A stretch of DNA of 64,000 nucleotides from Clostridiales bacterium (GTDB lineage: Bacteria > Bacillota > Clostridia > Lachnospirales > Lachnospiraceae). The notes beneath the pieces were generated by a model. The model was not told the DNA's origin. It ran no database searches and was given only the letters and a program-made list of their open reading frames with translations. The stretch is taken from assembly GCA_018374355.1 (NCBI GenBank), contig JAHAFI010000009.1, positions 1 to 64,000 of the forward strand, read 5' to 3'. This document shows positions 44,365 through 51,849 of this stretch, piece by piece; position 1 is the stretch's first letter; each line of letters starts with the position of its first letter. The translations under genes and the position numbers were made by a program.

Positions 44365-46950
44365 TTATTTCTGTTGTTTGCGGTACAGAATCCGGATAGA
44401 GTTCAGTACACAGATCATAGCGACTCCGGTATCTGCAAATACAGCCATCCACATGGAAGCAAATCCGACCAGACCGAGAATCATAACAAGAATCTTGACA
44501 GTCAGAGCAAAAATTACGTTCTGCCAAGAAATTTTTGTGGAGACTCTGGCGATGTCGATAGCCTGAGGGATTGCCGCCATATTGGAGGTCATAAATACCA
44601 CATCTGCGGCTTCAATCGCCGCGTCGGCGCCGCTTCCCATGGCTGCGCCCACATCGGCTCCGGCCAGAACGGGAGCGTCATTAATGCCATCCCCCACAAA
44701 CATTACAGCGCCGTGGGATGCGCGGATTTTATTCAGTTCGTTCAGCTTATCTTCCGGAAGAAGACGGGCGTGAACTTCTTTAATTCCTACCAGATCAGCA
44801 ACAGCTTCTGCGCTGTCCTGTGCGTCTCCTGTAAGCATGACAGGAGTGATTCCAAGGCGCTTCATCTGAGAGACTGCATTTTCAGCATCCTCTTTGACGG
44901 TATCGGAGATTACCAGATGGCCGATAAATACGCCGTCCTTTGCAGCAAGAACTTCGGTTCCGTAAGAAGTTTTGCGATAGCCGTCCAGAGAAATACCGAA
45001 TTTTTCCATAAGCTTTGTATTTCCACAGAGGAAAGTTCCGTTGTCAAGAACTGCTTTGATTCCGTGTCCGGCAATCTCCTCCACTTGCAGTGGGCGGGAA
45101 ATATCCGGATTTTTTTCTTTTGCAGCGGTGACGATACTGTTTCCGATGGGATGGGTGGAAGACAGTTCGCAGGAGGCGCACCATGCCAGAAGCTCCTCTT
45201 TTGATACAGCTTCAGAAGCCGGAAGGATTTCCTGAACGATGAAATTTCCTTTTGTGATGGTTCCCGTTTTGTCCATGATAACAGTTTTAATCTTCGTAAT
45301 CGCTTCCAGTGAAACACCGCCTTTGAACAGGATTCCTGTTTTAGATCCGGTACCGATACCTGCAAAGAATGCCAGAGGAACGCTTAAAACCAGCGCGCAG
45401 GGGCAGCTCATTACAAGGAAGGACAGTGCGGTATATACCCAGTAATCCCAGTTTCCGGTTATCAGTGAAGGGATGACCGCAGTACCCAGCGCCAAAAGAA
45501 CAACGCACGGGGTGTAGATGCGGGCAAACCGGGTGATAAAACGGTCGATTTTGGGTTTGCTTGCCGCAGCATTTTCTACGGAATCCAGAATGCGGCTGAC
45601 CATGGAATCTTCCAGAACCTTTTCCGCACGTATTTTCAAAAGACCGGAGGTATTGATGCAGCCGGAAATGACACTGCTTCCCGGTTCTGCCTTTACCGGG
45701 ACAGGTTCTCCGGTGACAGGGGAGGTGTCGATGCGGCTTTCACCCTCGACGATCACGCCATCCAGAGGAATGCGGTCTCCCGGACGAACCAGAAGAAGAT
45801 CCCCGATCTCGGCTTCCTGAGCATCGATTACCTGAATATCATCTCCAACGATCAGATTGACGGTTTCGGGACGCAAATCGATGGCCTCCATAATCTGGGA
45901 ACGGCTCTTTTCCACTGCTTTGTGCTCAAAATATTCTCCGATGCGGTAGAACAACATGACGCCAACCGCTTCCGGGTATTCCTGAATCACAAAGGCACCT
46001 AAAGTTGCGATACTCATCAGGAAGTTCTCATCAAATACATGACCTTTTAGAAGATTTTTAACGGCGGTCCATACGATTTCACCGCCGAGAATCACATAAC
46101 CCACAACAAAGACAGCGATGGAAGGAATTTCTATCCCGATATTTTCTAAAACAATTCCCAGAAGAAACAGGAATGCGCCGGAACCGATGGCAATCAGATC
46201 CCGGGTGTTTTCCGACAGCTTTGCGGCAGCGCCGGAATGAGTTTTGGTGGAAGCTGTATCAGATGCATTAGAAGCGGCTTCCTGATGGGGGCGCTGGCTA
46301 TGGGAGGAGGGAGTATCGGGACGAGACGCAGGATGGTGTTTGTGCTTAGGTTGGTGGTCGTGTCCACAGGAGCAGTTCTCGTCGTGGTGATGATGCTCAT
46401 GATCGTGTCCGCAGGAGCAGTTTTCGCCGTGGTGATGCTCGTGTCCATGTTGTTGTTCGTGCCCGCAGGAACAGTTCTCCCCATGATGATGCTCGTGATC
46501 ATGTCCGCAGGAACAGTTTTCACCATGGTGGTGCTCATGTCCATGTTGTTGTTCGTGTCCGCAGGAACAGTTTTCCCCGTGATGGTGCTCATGTTCATGT
46601 TGGTGTTCGTGTCCGCAGGAACAGTTTTCACCGTCATGGTGCTCATGTTCATGATGATGTTCGTGATCATGTCCGTCACAGCAGCTTTCAGAGCTGTGGA
46701 CGGTAGAAGGGGTATTTCGGGAGGAATTTCGTTTTCTCTCTGTAATTATAATTTCAGGTTCAAAACTATTGGCAATTTTCTGAATTTCCGGAATCAGAGC
46801 ATCCGGATCATCTGCGGTCACTCGGAGCTGCTTCGTGGAAAAGGTGATTGAAAGATCTTGAACTCCGGGAAGGGCAGAAGCTTTACGCTCGATTTTTGAA
46901 GCGCAATTGGCACAGCCGAGATTTTCCATAATATAAACTTTAAAAGCCAT
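44365..46950 (-). CDS. heavy-metal translocating P1B-type ATPase (Zn/Cd/Pb type) with His/Cys repeat linker
   Basis: About 861 residues. An N-terminal HMA domain carries GCANCASKIE. It is followed by a repetitive linker rich in His plus ENCSCGH units (about residues 90-200), membrane helices, SCPCALVLS (the CPC metal site), DKTGTIT (phosphorylated Asp), HPIGNSI (P1B HP motif) and GDGINDAPVLAGADVG. CPC with this C-terminal pattern fits CadA/ZntA-like Zn2+/Cd2+ efflux. ATG at 46950 has the correct spacing from AAAGGAG; the ATG at 46956 is too close. An SmtB-like operator lies upstream. Confidence 0.92.
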   Translation of the reverse strand: MAFKVYIMENLGCANCASKIERKASALPGVQDLSITFSTKQLRVTADDPDALIPEIQKIANSFEPEIIITERKRNSSRNTPSTVHSSESCCDGHDHEHHHEHEHHDGENCSCGHEHQHEHEHHHGENCSCGHEQQHGHEHHHGENCSCGHDHEHHHGENCSCGHEQQHGHEHHHGENCSCGHDHEHHHHDENCSCGHDHQPKHKHHPASRPDTPSSHSQRPHQEAASNASDTASTKTHSGAAAKLSENTRDLIAIGSGAFLFLLGIVLENIGIEIPSIAVFVVGYVILGGEIVWTAVKNLLKGHVFDENFLMSIATLGAFVIQEYPEAVGVMLFYRIGEYFEHKAVEKSRSQIMEAIDLRPETVNLIVGDDIQVIDAQEAEIGDLLLVRPGDRIPLDGVIVEGESRIDTSPVTGEPVPVKAEPGSSVISGCINTSGLLKIRAEKVLEDSMVSRILDSVENAAASKPKIDRFITRFARIYTPCVVLLALGTAVIPSLITGNWDYWVYTALSFLVMSCPCALVLSVPLAFFAGIGTGSKTGILFKGGVSLEAITKIKTVIMDKTGTITKGNFIVQEILPASEAVSKEELLAWCASCELSSTHPIGNSIVTAAKEKNPDISRPLQVEEIAGHGIKAVLDNGTFLCGNTKLMEKFGISLDGYRKTSYGTEVLAAKDGVFIGHLVISDTVKEDAENAVSQMKRLGITPVMLTGDAQDSAEAVADLVGIKEVHARLLPEDKLNELNKIRASHGAVMFVGDGINDAPVLAGADVGAAMGSGADAAIEAADVVFMTSNMAAIPQAIDIARVSTKISWQNVIFALTVKILVMILGLVGFASMWMAVFADTGVAMICVLNSIRILYRKQQK
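46334..46680 (-). repeat. tandem coding repeats, 14-18 codons, ENCSCGH units
   Basis: Within the P-type ATPase gene, units ending GENCSC/DENCSC recur six times, each introduced by GHDHEHHH- or GHEQQHGHEHHH-type histidine strings. Two 18-residue units are identical at protein level and DNA repeats are strong, indicating recent expansion or contraction. Confidence 0.88.
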
Positions 46951-47040
46951 AACCATCTCTCCTTTAAATTTTATGATGTTTAGGTCAAAAGATATTTGTC
47001 CCTAATATTATTTTAGTTGATATTGTAAAATAGATATTAA

Positions 47041-47066
47041 AACATATGAACAACTATTCATATGTT
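47041..47066. promoter_or_regulatory. SmtB/CzrA (ArsR-family) type operator
   Basis: AACATATGAA-CAACTA-TTCATATGTT, a 26-bp near-perfect palindrome closely matching the 12-2-12 ArsR-family metal-sensor operator pattern (TGAACA-NN-TATTCA). It lies 90 bp upstream of the P-type ATPase start. No ArsR-family gene is in the window, so the sensor must act from elsewhere. Confidence 0.7.
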
Positions 47067-47196
47067 TATTATAGATGCTGAATTTGAAAAATGCAAGAGG
47101 AAATTAAACGATTTAAAAAAAATATTTTCCATGATAAACTAAAGATTAGAAAAAGTGTTTCGATGAACGCAAATAGAATCAACAGAGGTATGTAAC

Positions 47197-47433
47197 ATGA
47201 ATTATGTATATATTCTGTCATGCAGTGACGGAACCTATTACACCGGTTGGACAAATAACATAGAAAAACGGCTGAAAGCCCATAATGAAGGAAAAGGGGC
47301 CAAATACACCCGTGCCCGCAGACCTGTGACGCTGGCTTATTATGAAGCATTTCAGACGAAAGAAGAAGCTATGCGCCGGGAATGGGAAATCAAGCAGCTA
47401 ACCAGAAGTGACAAGGAAAAATTGATAAACTGA
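47197..47433 (+). CDS. GIY-YIG nuclease domain protein (UPF0213/YhbQ-like)
   Basis: A 78-residue single-domain GIY-YIG protein. The signature appears as YVYILSCSDGTYYTGWT (the two tyrosine strands) followed by Arg in EKRLKAHN and Glu in KEEAMRREWEIK. The family is widespread, small and of uncertain role, possibly DNA repair. It is divergent from the P-type ATPase gene, with RBS AGAGGTATGTAAC. Confidence 0.9.
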   Translation: MNYVYILSCSDGTYYTGWTNNIEKRLKAHNEGKGAKYTRARRPVTLAYYEAFQTKEEAMRREWEIKQLTRSDKEKLIN

Positions 47434-47514
47434 CGGCTGTGGGAAAGAGCAGAACAGAGCAGAAGAGCCTGCGGAGTATTATAGTTCCTGTTGTGGGAAA
47501 CCGTAAGAAAAGCA

Positions 47515-47551
47515 GGGAACCCGAACTCTACAGTCCGGGCTCCCGATATAT
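47515..47551 (-). terminator. terminator of hemolysin III gene
   Basis: Read on the minus strand, GGGAGCCCGGACT pairs completely (two G-U) with AGTTCGGGTTCCC across a 4-nt loop, followed by TGCTTTTCTT. Confidence 0.75.
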
Positions 47552-47580
47552 TTTTATGGAAAAAGCAATTTTTCATGCAA

Positions 47581-48228
47581 TTAAGCAAGCATAAACATTG
47601 TAACGAAATGACATGCGCTTCCGCCCATCACAAAGAGGTGAAAAATCTCATGTGAACCGAAATTTTTATGTCTGGAATCAAACAGCGGAACTTTCAAAGC
47701 ATAGATGATGCCTCCGATGGTATAGATGATACCTCCGGCCAGCAGCCATCCGAATGCGGGACGGGACAAGGCATGAAAAATCTGGGAAAATGCCAGAACA
47801 CAAAGCCATCCCATTCCGATATAGAGAACGGAAGAGAACCACTTTGGACAGGTAATCCAGAAGGCTTTGATAATGATTTCCAGAAGCGCCACGCTCCAGA
47901 CAAGAGTACATAAAATTCTTCCGGTCCTTCCCTGAAGGGCAATCAGGCAAACAGGTGTGTAACTTCCTGCAATCAAAATGGAAATCATCATATGATCCAT
48001 TTTCCGCAGACGGCGGTTTACATTTTCGTTAATATCCAGTGAATGGTACAGAGTGCTTGCCATGTACAACAAAAGCATACTTAAACTGAAAATGGAAAGG
48101 GCAATAATATGGAGATTATCCGGCTCTCTTGCAGCTTTTACCAGCAGCGGTGTGGTGCCCAGTAAAACGAGTAACATACCGATAAAATGTGTAATTGCAC
48201 TTCCCGGGTCTTTTAATTTAATATTCAT
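47581..48228 (-). CDS. hemolysin III family protein (PAQR/YqfA type)
   Basis: About 215 residues, seven transmembrane helices. Family marks are the N-terminal AITHFIGMLL, MASTLYHSLD with the conserved Ser/His, RKMDHMMISILIAGSYTPVC, and the C-terminal HEIFHLFVMGGSACHFVTMF whose His residues form the metal site of PAQR hydrolases. The physiological role in bacteria is unclear despite the name. The ATG at 48228 follows AGGAGATGTAATT; the longer reading begins with a TTG upstream of that RBS. Confidence 0.9.
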   Translation of the reverse strand: MNIKLKDPGSAITHFIGMLLVLLGTTPLLVKAAREPDNLHIIALSIFSLSMLLLYMASTLYHSLDINENVNRRLRKMDHMMISILIAGSYTPVCLIALQGRTGRILCTLVWSVALLEIIIKAFWITCPKWFSSVLYIGMGWLCVLAFSQIFHALSRPAFGWLLAGGIIYTIGGIIYALKVPLFDSRHKNFGSHEIFHLFVMGGSACHFVTMFMLA

Positions 48229-48365
48229 AATTACATCTCCTAACAAAGTTGAAAATACGACAAGTAGTAATAAAAACTATGTGTTGGTATTATATTAACC
48301 CTATTATGTGGAAAATACAAGGGAATAATTATTAAATTTTTGTGAAACAATCCAAGGTTCCTATA

Positions 48366-48394
48366 TTGACCGAAACCGGCAACTGATATAGTAT
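48366..48394 (+). promoter_or_regulatory. sigma-A promoter of the Nudix gene
   Basis: TTGACC (48366-48371), 17-bp spacer, TAGTAT (48389-48394), about 50 bp upstream of the start codon. Confidence 0.65.
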
Positions 48395-48442
48395 ATGTAT
48401 GAAATTTATCTGATGTGAAAAAATTGGGGGAGGAGAATACGA

Positions 48443-48895
48443 ATGCATAAGCCTGAGAAAGCAGTTTTTGCCAATATGTGCATGGTATACGATGATATGG
48501 GAAATGTTCTTGTTCAAGATCGGGTCAATCCAAATTGGCCCGGCATTACTTTTCCGGGAGGTCATGTGGAAGCAGGAGAATTTTTTACCGATGCAGTGAT
48601 CAGGGAAGTGTTTGAAGAAACAGGTCTTACAATTTCCCACCCGCAGTTGTGCGGGGTGAAACAGTGGGAGGAAGAGGGATGCCGCCATGTGGTGCTTTGC
48701 TATAAAACAAAGCATTATCAGGGGGAACTGATATCGTCAGCGGAAGGCAAAATGAGCTGGGTAAAAATCGAAGATATGTCTGGGATGAATCTTGCAGAGG
48801 GAATGAATTGTATGCTGAGACTTTTTCTTGAGGAGGATATTAGCGAACACTGTTTTCAGGTGGAGAACGGTAAGTGGATTGATGTATTAAAATAG
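48443..48895 (+). CDS. Nudix hydrolase (8-oxo-dGTP diphosphatase/MutT-like)
   Basis: A 150-residue Nudix protein. The Nudix box is complete: GGHVEAGEFFTDAVIREVFE followed by ETGL (about residues 35-58), including the REVFEE metal-binding glutamates. MutT-type members hydrolyse oxidised nucleotides; others act on NDP-sugars or ADP-ribose, and the substrate cannot be resolved here. Monocistronic with RBS GGGGGAGGAG and its own promoter. Confidence 0.88.
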   Translation: MHKPEKAVFANMCMVYDDMGNVLVQDRVNPNWPGITFPGGHVEAGEFFTDAVIREVFEETGLTISHPQLCGVKQWEEEGCRHVVLCYKTKHYQGELISSAEGKMSWVKIEDMSGMNLAEGMNCMLRLFLEEDISEHCFQVENGKWIDVLK

Positions 48896-48912
48896 GACAT
48901 AGAAAAGCAGCA

Positions 48913-48944
48913 GGGTATTGACCGGTCTTGGCCGATCAATACCC
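48913..48944 (+). terminator. hairpin after the Nudix gene
   Basis: GGGTATTGA (48913-48921) pairs with TCAATACCC (48936-48944); inner CGG/CCG pairing. No clear T run, so termination efficiency is uncertain. Confidence 0.5.
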
Positions 48945-48967
48945 TAGAAAAGCAGATATTTTAAATG

Positions 48968-49384
48968 TTATATTTCGCTATTTATTTCGCTGATTAAAGT
49001 TTCTATCGTTTCAACAGTTTCTTCAAGTGCATCAGCAATCTCTTCGGCGGTTTTGTTTTTCTGAAGCTTTTTCTTGATTTGTTCTTTCAACTTTACATAT
49101 GCGCCTTCTTCCTTAGCCTCTTCCAACTCATAATATTTTTCTTCCCATGCCTGCATATACTTTACACCTACCTGTTCGTTAGCTTTGACCTCACATACAC
49201 GGTTATGAATCCGACGGATGCGCTGACTTTCCGTTTCATTTTTCTCCAGCAGGGGGATTTCCTTTCCGAAGATAATGCTCAGTACATCCTGATGAATCTG
49301 GGGATCTTCCATTACTTCATCAAACAAAAACCGGTCTGTAAGGTTCAATTCTTTTAATGGTTTCAAATTGTGTTTTTTACCCAT
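48968..49384 (-). pseudogene. internally deleted Rpn/PD-(D/E)XK nuclease family transposase
   Basis: The 138-residue frame has the N-terminus of the Rpn/YhgA-like family (LKELNLTDRFLFDEVMEDPQ, VLSIIFGKEIPLLEKNE) joined directly to its C-terminal tail (EQVGVKYMQAWEEKYYELEE, a coiled-coil, and a TAEEIADALEETVETIETLI helix-turn-helix-like end). The central nuclease core with the D...ExK residues, normally 150-plus residues, is absent. RBS and start are intact, so a short product could still be made. In-frame deletion, not frameshift. Confidence 0.75.
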
Positions 49385-49612
49385 ATAGTTCTCCTTAATC
49401 TTACCATAACCACAAGTTTATTGACAGCAAAAAGTTTTGAAATAGCTGGCGAATTGCCATAGAATATAGAAATTTGAAATGATTTATCTGTAAAAATATC
49501 GTAACACGAATCGTGGATAATGTAAAATACAAATCCGGAAATAAGAACAGAAGTTATCGACAAATTTGGACAAAAAGGGGCTGTCGGGAAATAGATAGTC
49601 TCAAATAGGGGA

Positions 49613-49638
49613 GGATGTGACCGATACCGGTCACATCC
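49613..49638. terminator. 11-bp perfect hairpin at the left edge of the IS relic
   Basis: GGATGTGACCG-ATAC-CGGTCACATCC. It abuts the first transposase-like codons and has a short A-rich tail only; it may be a terminator or a recombination remnant. Confidence 0.45.
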
Positions 49639-49640
49639 CC

Positions 49641-50201
49641 TTAAAACCATCCCATATTGTTTCGGCATGGAGTAAGGAGGATGGATTTTGCCTTGGGCAG
49701 AAAGCAATAGAAGAAAAAAGTAATGAGATTACAGCGATTCCGGAATTGTTAGGAAAAATACAGATAAAGAATCAGGGGACTCTGTATGCAGATGTAAAAG
49801 AATACTTTGAAGACAAGGAGTTTCTGAAGCAGATGCAGGAAAAAGGAAGTTACAAAAAGACCATGGAAAAAGCGCACAGTCAGATAGAAACAAGGGAATA
49901 TTACCAGACGGAGGCAATTTTTATAAGCAGCCTGAAAGAGGATATTGAGCTGATAAGCCGGGCAGTAAGAGGGCATTGGAGCATAGAAAGTATGCATTGG
50001 CATCTGGATGTAACCTTTCGTGAAGATGCGAATACAACGATAGATAAGATGGCAGTCCAAAATCTAAATATAATCAGGAAATGGAGTTTAAGTATCTTAA
50101 AGACAGCGGAAGTGTCGAGGCATAAATTATCAATGAGAAAAAAACGGTATGTTATTGGTCTGCGTCCAATTAGGCGTTTAGAAGAAGTGCTGAATTCTTA
50201 A
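49641..50201 (+). pseudogene. ISAs1-family transposase relic with internal deletions
   Basis: The 194-codon frame keeps pieces of an ISAs1 (IS4-like DDE) transposase: KPSHIVSAWSKEDGFCLGQK, NQGTLYADVKEYFED, then VRGHWSIESMHWHLDVTF and FREDANTT near the C-terminus. The N-terminal domain, the DAMGTQ catalytic block (lost between KIQIK and NQGTL) and a segment between YYQTE and IFISSL are missing. A possible right terminus (TTCATGCGTTTG near 50237) follows. Non-functional. Confidence 0.85.
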
Positions 50202-50271
50202 AAAAGATAAAAATAGAAATAAGGGGAGAAGATTCATTCATGCGTTTGTCGCGAAACTCACCCGATTCACA

Positions 50272-50309
50272 TTGAAAAAATATGTCATTTCATGTATAGT
50301 TAAACTATA
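50272..50309 (+). promoter_or_regulatory. sigma-A promoter with palindrome over the -10
   Basis: TTGAAA (50272-50277), 17-bp spacer, TATAGT (50295-50300). The -10 is inside a perfect palindrome TATAGTT-A-AACTATA (50295-50309), suggesting repressor control of the signalling operon. Confidence 0.75.
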
Positions 50310-50333
50310 TAAAACCAATGAGGGGGAAGCGAT

Positions 50334-51434
50334 ATGCCGGACTATTTTCAGTGTCTCAAGCGGCCGTCAGAAGTGAATACCATCTTGATCATCGATGATG
50401 ATGAGATCAACAGAGGAATACTGGGGCATTTGTTTGCTGACAGCTATACAATCCAAGAAGCGGAAAACGGTAAAGAGGGATTGGAAGCCGTTTTGCAAAA
50501 CCAGCAGCGGATTTGTGCGATATTGCTGGATGTTATCATGCCTGAGATGAGCGGTCTGGAAGTCCTTGGGCGGCTCAAGGAGGCCGGCATCATTGAACGT
50601 ATACCGGTTTTCCTCATTACATCGGAAGTGGATGCGGCGATCAAGCAGGGATATGAACTGGGAGCGATGGATGTGATCAGCAAGCCGATCGTGCCATATC
50701 TTGTGCTGCGGCGGGTGAATTCCGTGATTGAACTTTTTGAAGCGAGACGGAGGCTGGAACACCGGGTAGAGCAGCAGGAGGAAGAATTGCTGGCTAAAAC
50801 GAAACAGATTCTGGAACTGAACCAAGGCATGATTGAATCCCTGTCTACCGCCATCGAGTTTAGGAACGAGGAATCCGGCGATCATGTAAGGCGTATTCAT
50901 GACATAACGGCGCTGCTGCTGTCACAGACGGATTTTTGCCCGGGGCTGACAGATGAGGAGATCGAAAACATTGCGCTGGCATCCGTCATGCATGATGTGG
51001 GAAAAATTGCAATTCCTGACAGCATATTGGGAAAACCCGGAAAATTGACGCCGGAGGAATTTGAAATCATGAAGACCCACACCACTCAGGGCGGCGATCT
51101 GCTGGAACATATTCCCCAGCTTCAGCATCATGGGGCGTACCGTTACGCTTGGGATATCGCCCGTCACCACCATGAGCGGTGGGACGGAAACGGTTATCCG
51201 GACGGGCTCAAAGGGGATGAGATTACACCGTGGGCGCAGGTGGTCTCTATTGTGGATGTGTATGACGCCTTGAACTGCAAGCGTGTGTACAAGGATGCAT
51301 TTCCTCATGAAAAAGTATTGGAGATGATTCGAACGGGACAATGCGGGGTATTTAATCCTAAACTGCTGGAATGCTTTTTCAAAATAGCTCCCCAGCTTGC
51401 ACCGCTATATGAGACATGGGAAAAGGAAAATTAA
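50334..51434 (+). CDS. response regulator with HD-GYP c-di-GMP phosphodiesterase domain
   Basis: A 366-residue cytoplasmic protein. The receiver domain has IIDDDE (about 20-25) and phosphoacceptor Asp66 in LLDVIMPEMSG, with Lys in SKPI. A coiled coil (about 130-165) links to the HD-GYP domain: GDHVRRIHD, MHDVGKIAIPDSIL, RHHHERWDGNGYPDGLKGDE. All metal ligands and the GYP loop are present, so it should hydrolyse c-di-GMP. It is the first gene of an operon with Hpt and hybrid kinase genes, so phosphorelay control of c-di-GMP is expected. Confidence 0.92.
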   Translation: MPDYFQCLKRPSEVNTILIIDDDEINRGILGHLFADSYTIQEAENGKEGLEAVLQNQQRICAILLDVIMPEMSGLEVLGRLKEAGIIERIPVFLITSEVDAAIKQGYELGAMDVISKPIVPYLVLRRVNSVIELFEARRRLEHRVEQQEEELLAKTKQILELNQGMIESLSTAIEFRNEESGDHVRRIHDITALLLSQTDFCPGLTDEEIENIALASVMHDVGKIAIPDSILGKPGKLTPEEFEIMKTHTTQGGDLLEHIPQLQHHGAYRYAWDIARHHHERWDGNGYPDGLKGDEITPWAQVVSIVDVYDALNCKRVYKDAFPHEKVLEMIRTGQCGVFNPKLLECFFKIAPQLAPLYETWEKEN

Positions 51435-51465
51435 AAACAGGAAAAGTGAAAACAGGGGGAAAACT

Positions 51466-51822
51466 GTGCATACAGAAATTAGAGAAAGATTAGAAAAAGG
51501 CGGGATTGATGTATCCGGAGCATTGGAACGTTTTATGGGAAATGAGGAACTTCTGGAACGGTTCCTGAAAAAACTCTTGACGGATACGAACTATGAGAAG
51601 CTGATTTCAGCCGTTGAAACAGGAGATCAGGAAGCCGCATTGAACGCCGCACATACGCTGAAAGGTATAAGCGGAAATCTTTCAATCATGGGGCTTTACA
51701 AGCTGCTGTCAAGACAGGTGGCAGATTTTCGGGCAGAGGATTGGGAGAAGGGTATAGCATTGATGCCGGATATTATAAAAGAGTATGAAGCCGCTGTTGC
51801 AGCGATACGCAGTCTGGAATAG
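51466..51822 (+). CDS. Hpt domain phosphotransfer protein
   Basis: 118 residues forming a single histidine phosphotransfer domain; phosphorylatable His in AAHTLKGISGNL (HxxKG motif). The GTG at 51466 follows AGGGGGAAAACT; an upstream in-frame reading overlaps the previous gene and is rejected. It lies between the HD-GYP regulator and a hybrid kinase with its own receiver, so it probably relays phosphate from the hybrid kinase receiver to the HD-GYP receiver. Confidence 0.9.
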   Translation: MHTEIRERLEKGGIDVSGALERFMGNEELLERFLKKLLTDTNYEKLISAVETGDQEAALNAAHTLKGISGNLSIMGLYKLLSRQVADFRAEDWEKGIALMPDIIKEYEAAVAAIRSLE

Positions 51823-51849
51823 AAGCGGGAATGAAGAAAGGACATGACA

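Noticed and set aside
46334..46680. Repeat tract considered as a CRISPR array
   Set aside because: Repeats are in-frame codons with variable 42- or 54-bp units and no unique spacers; it is a coding repeat.
46237..46851. 204-codon plus-strand frame rich in Met/Val opposite the P-type ATPase repeats
   Set aside because: It is the antisense shadow of the His/Cys repeats; no RBS and low-complexity translation.
47674..47945. Several plus- and minus-strand frames inside the hemolysin III gene
   Set aside because: All are overlapping shadow frames of the well-supported seven-helix protein.
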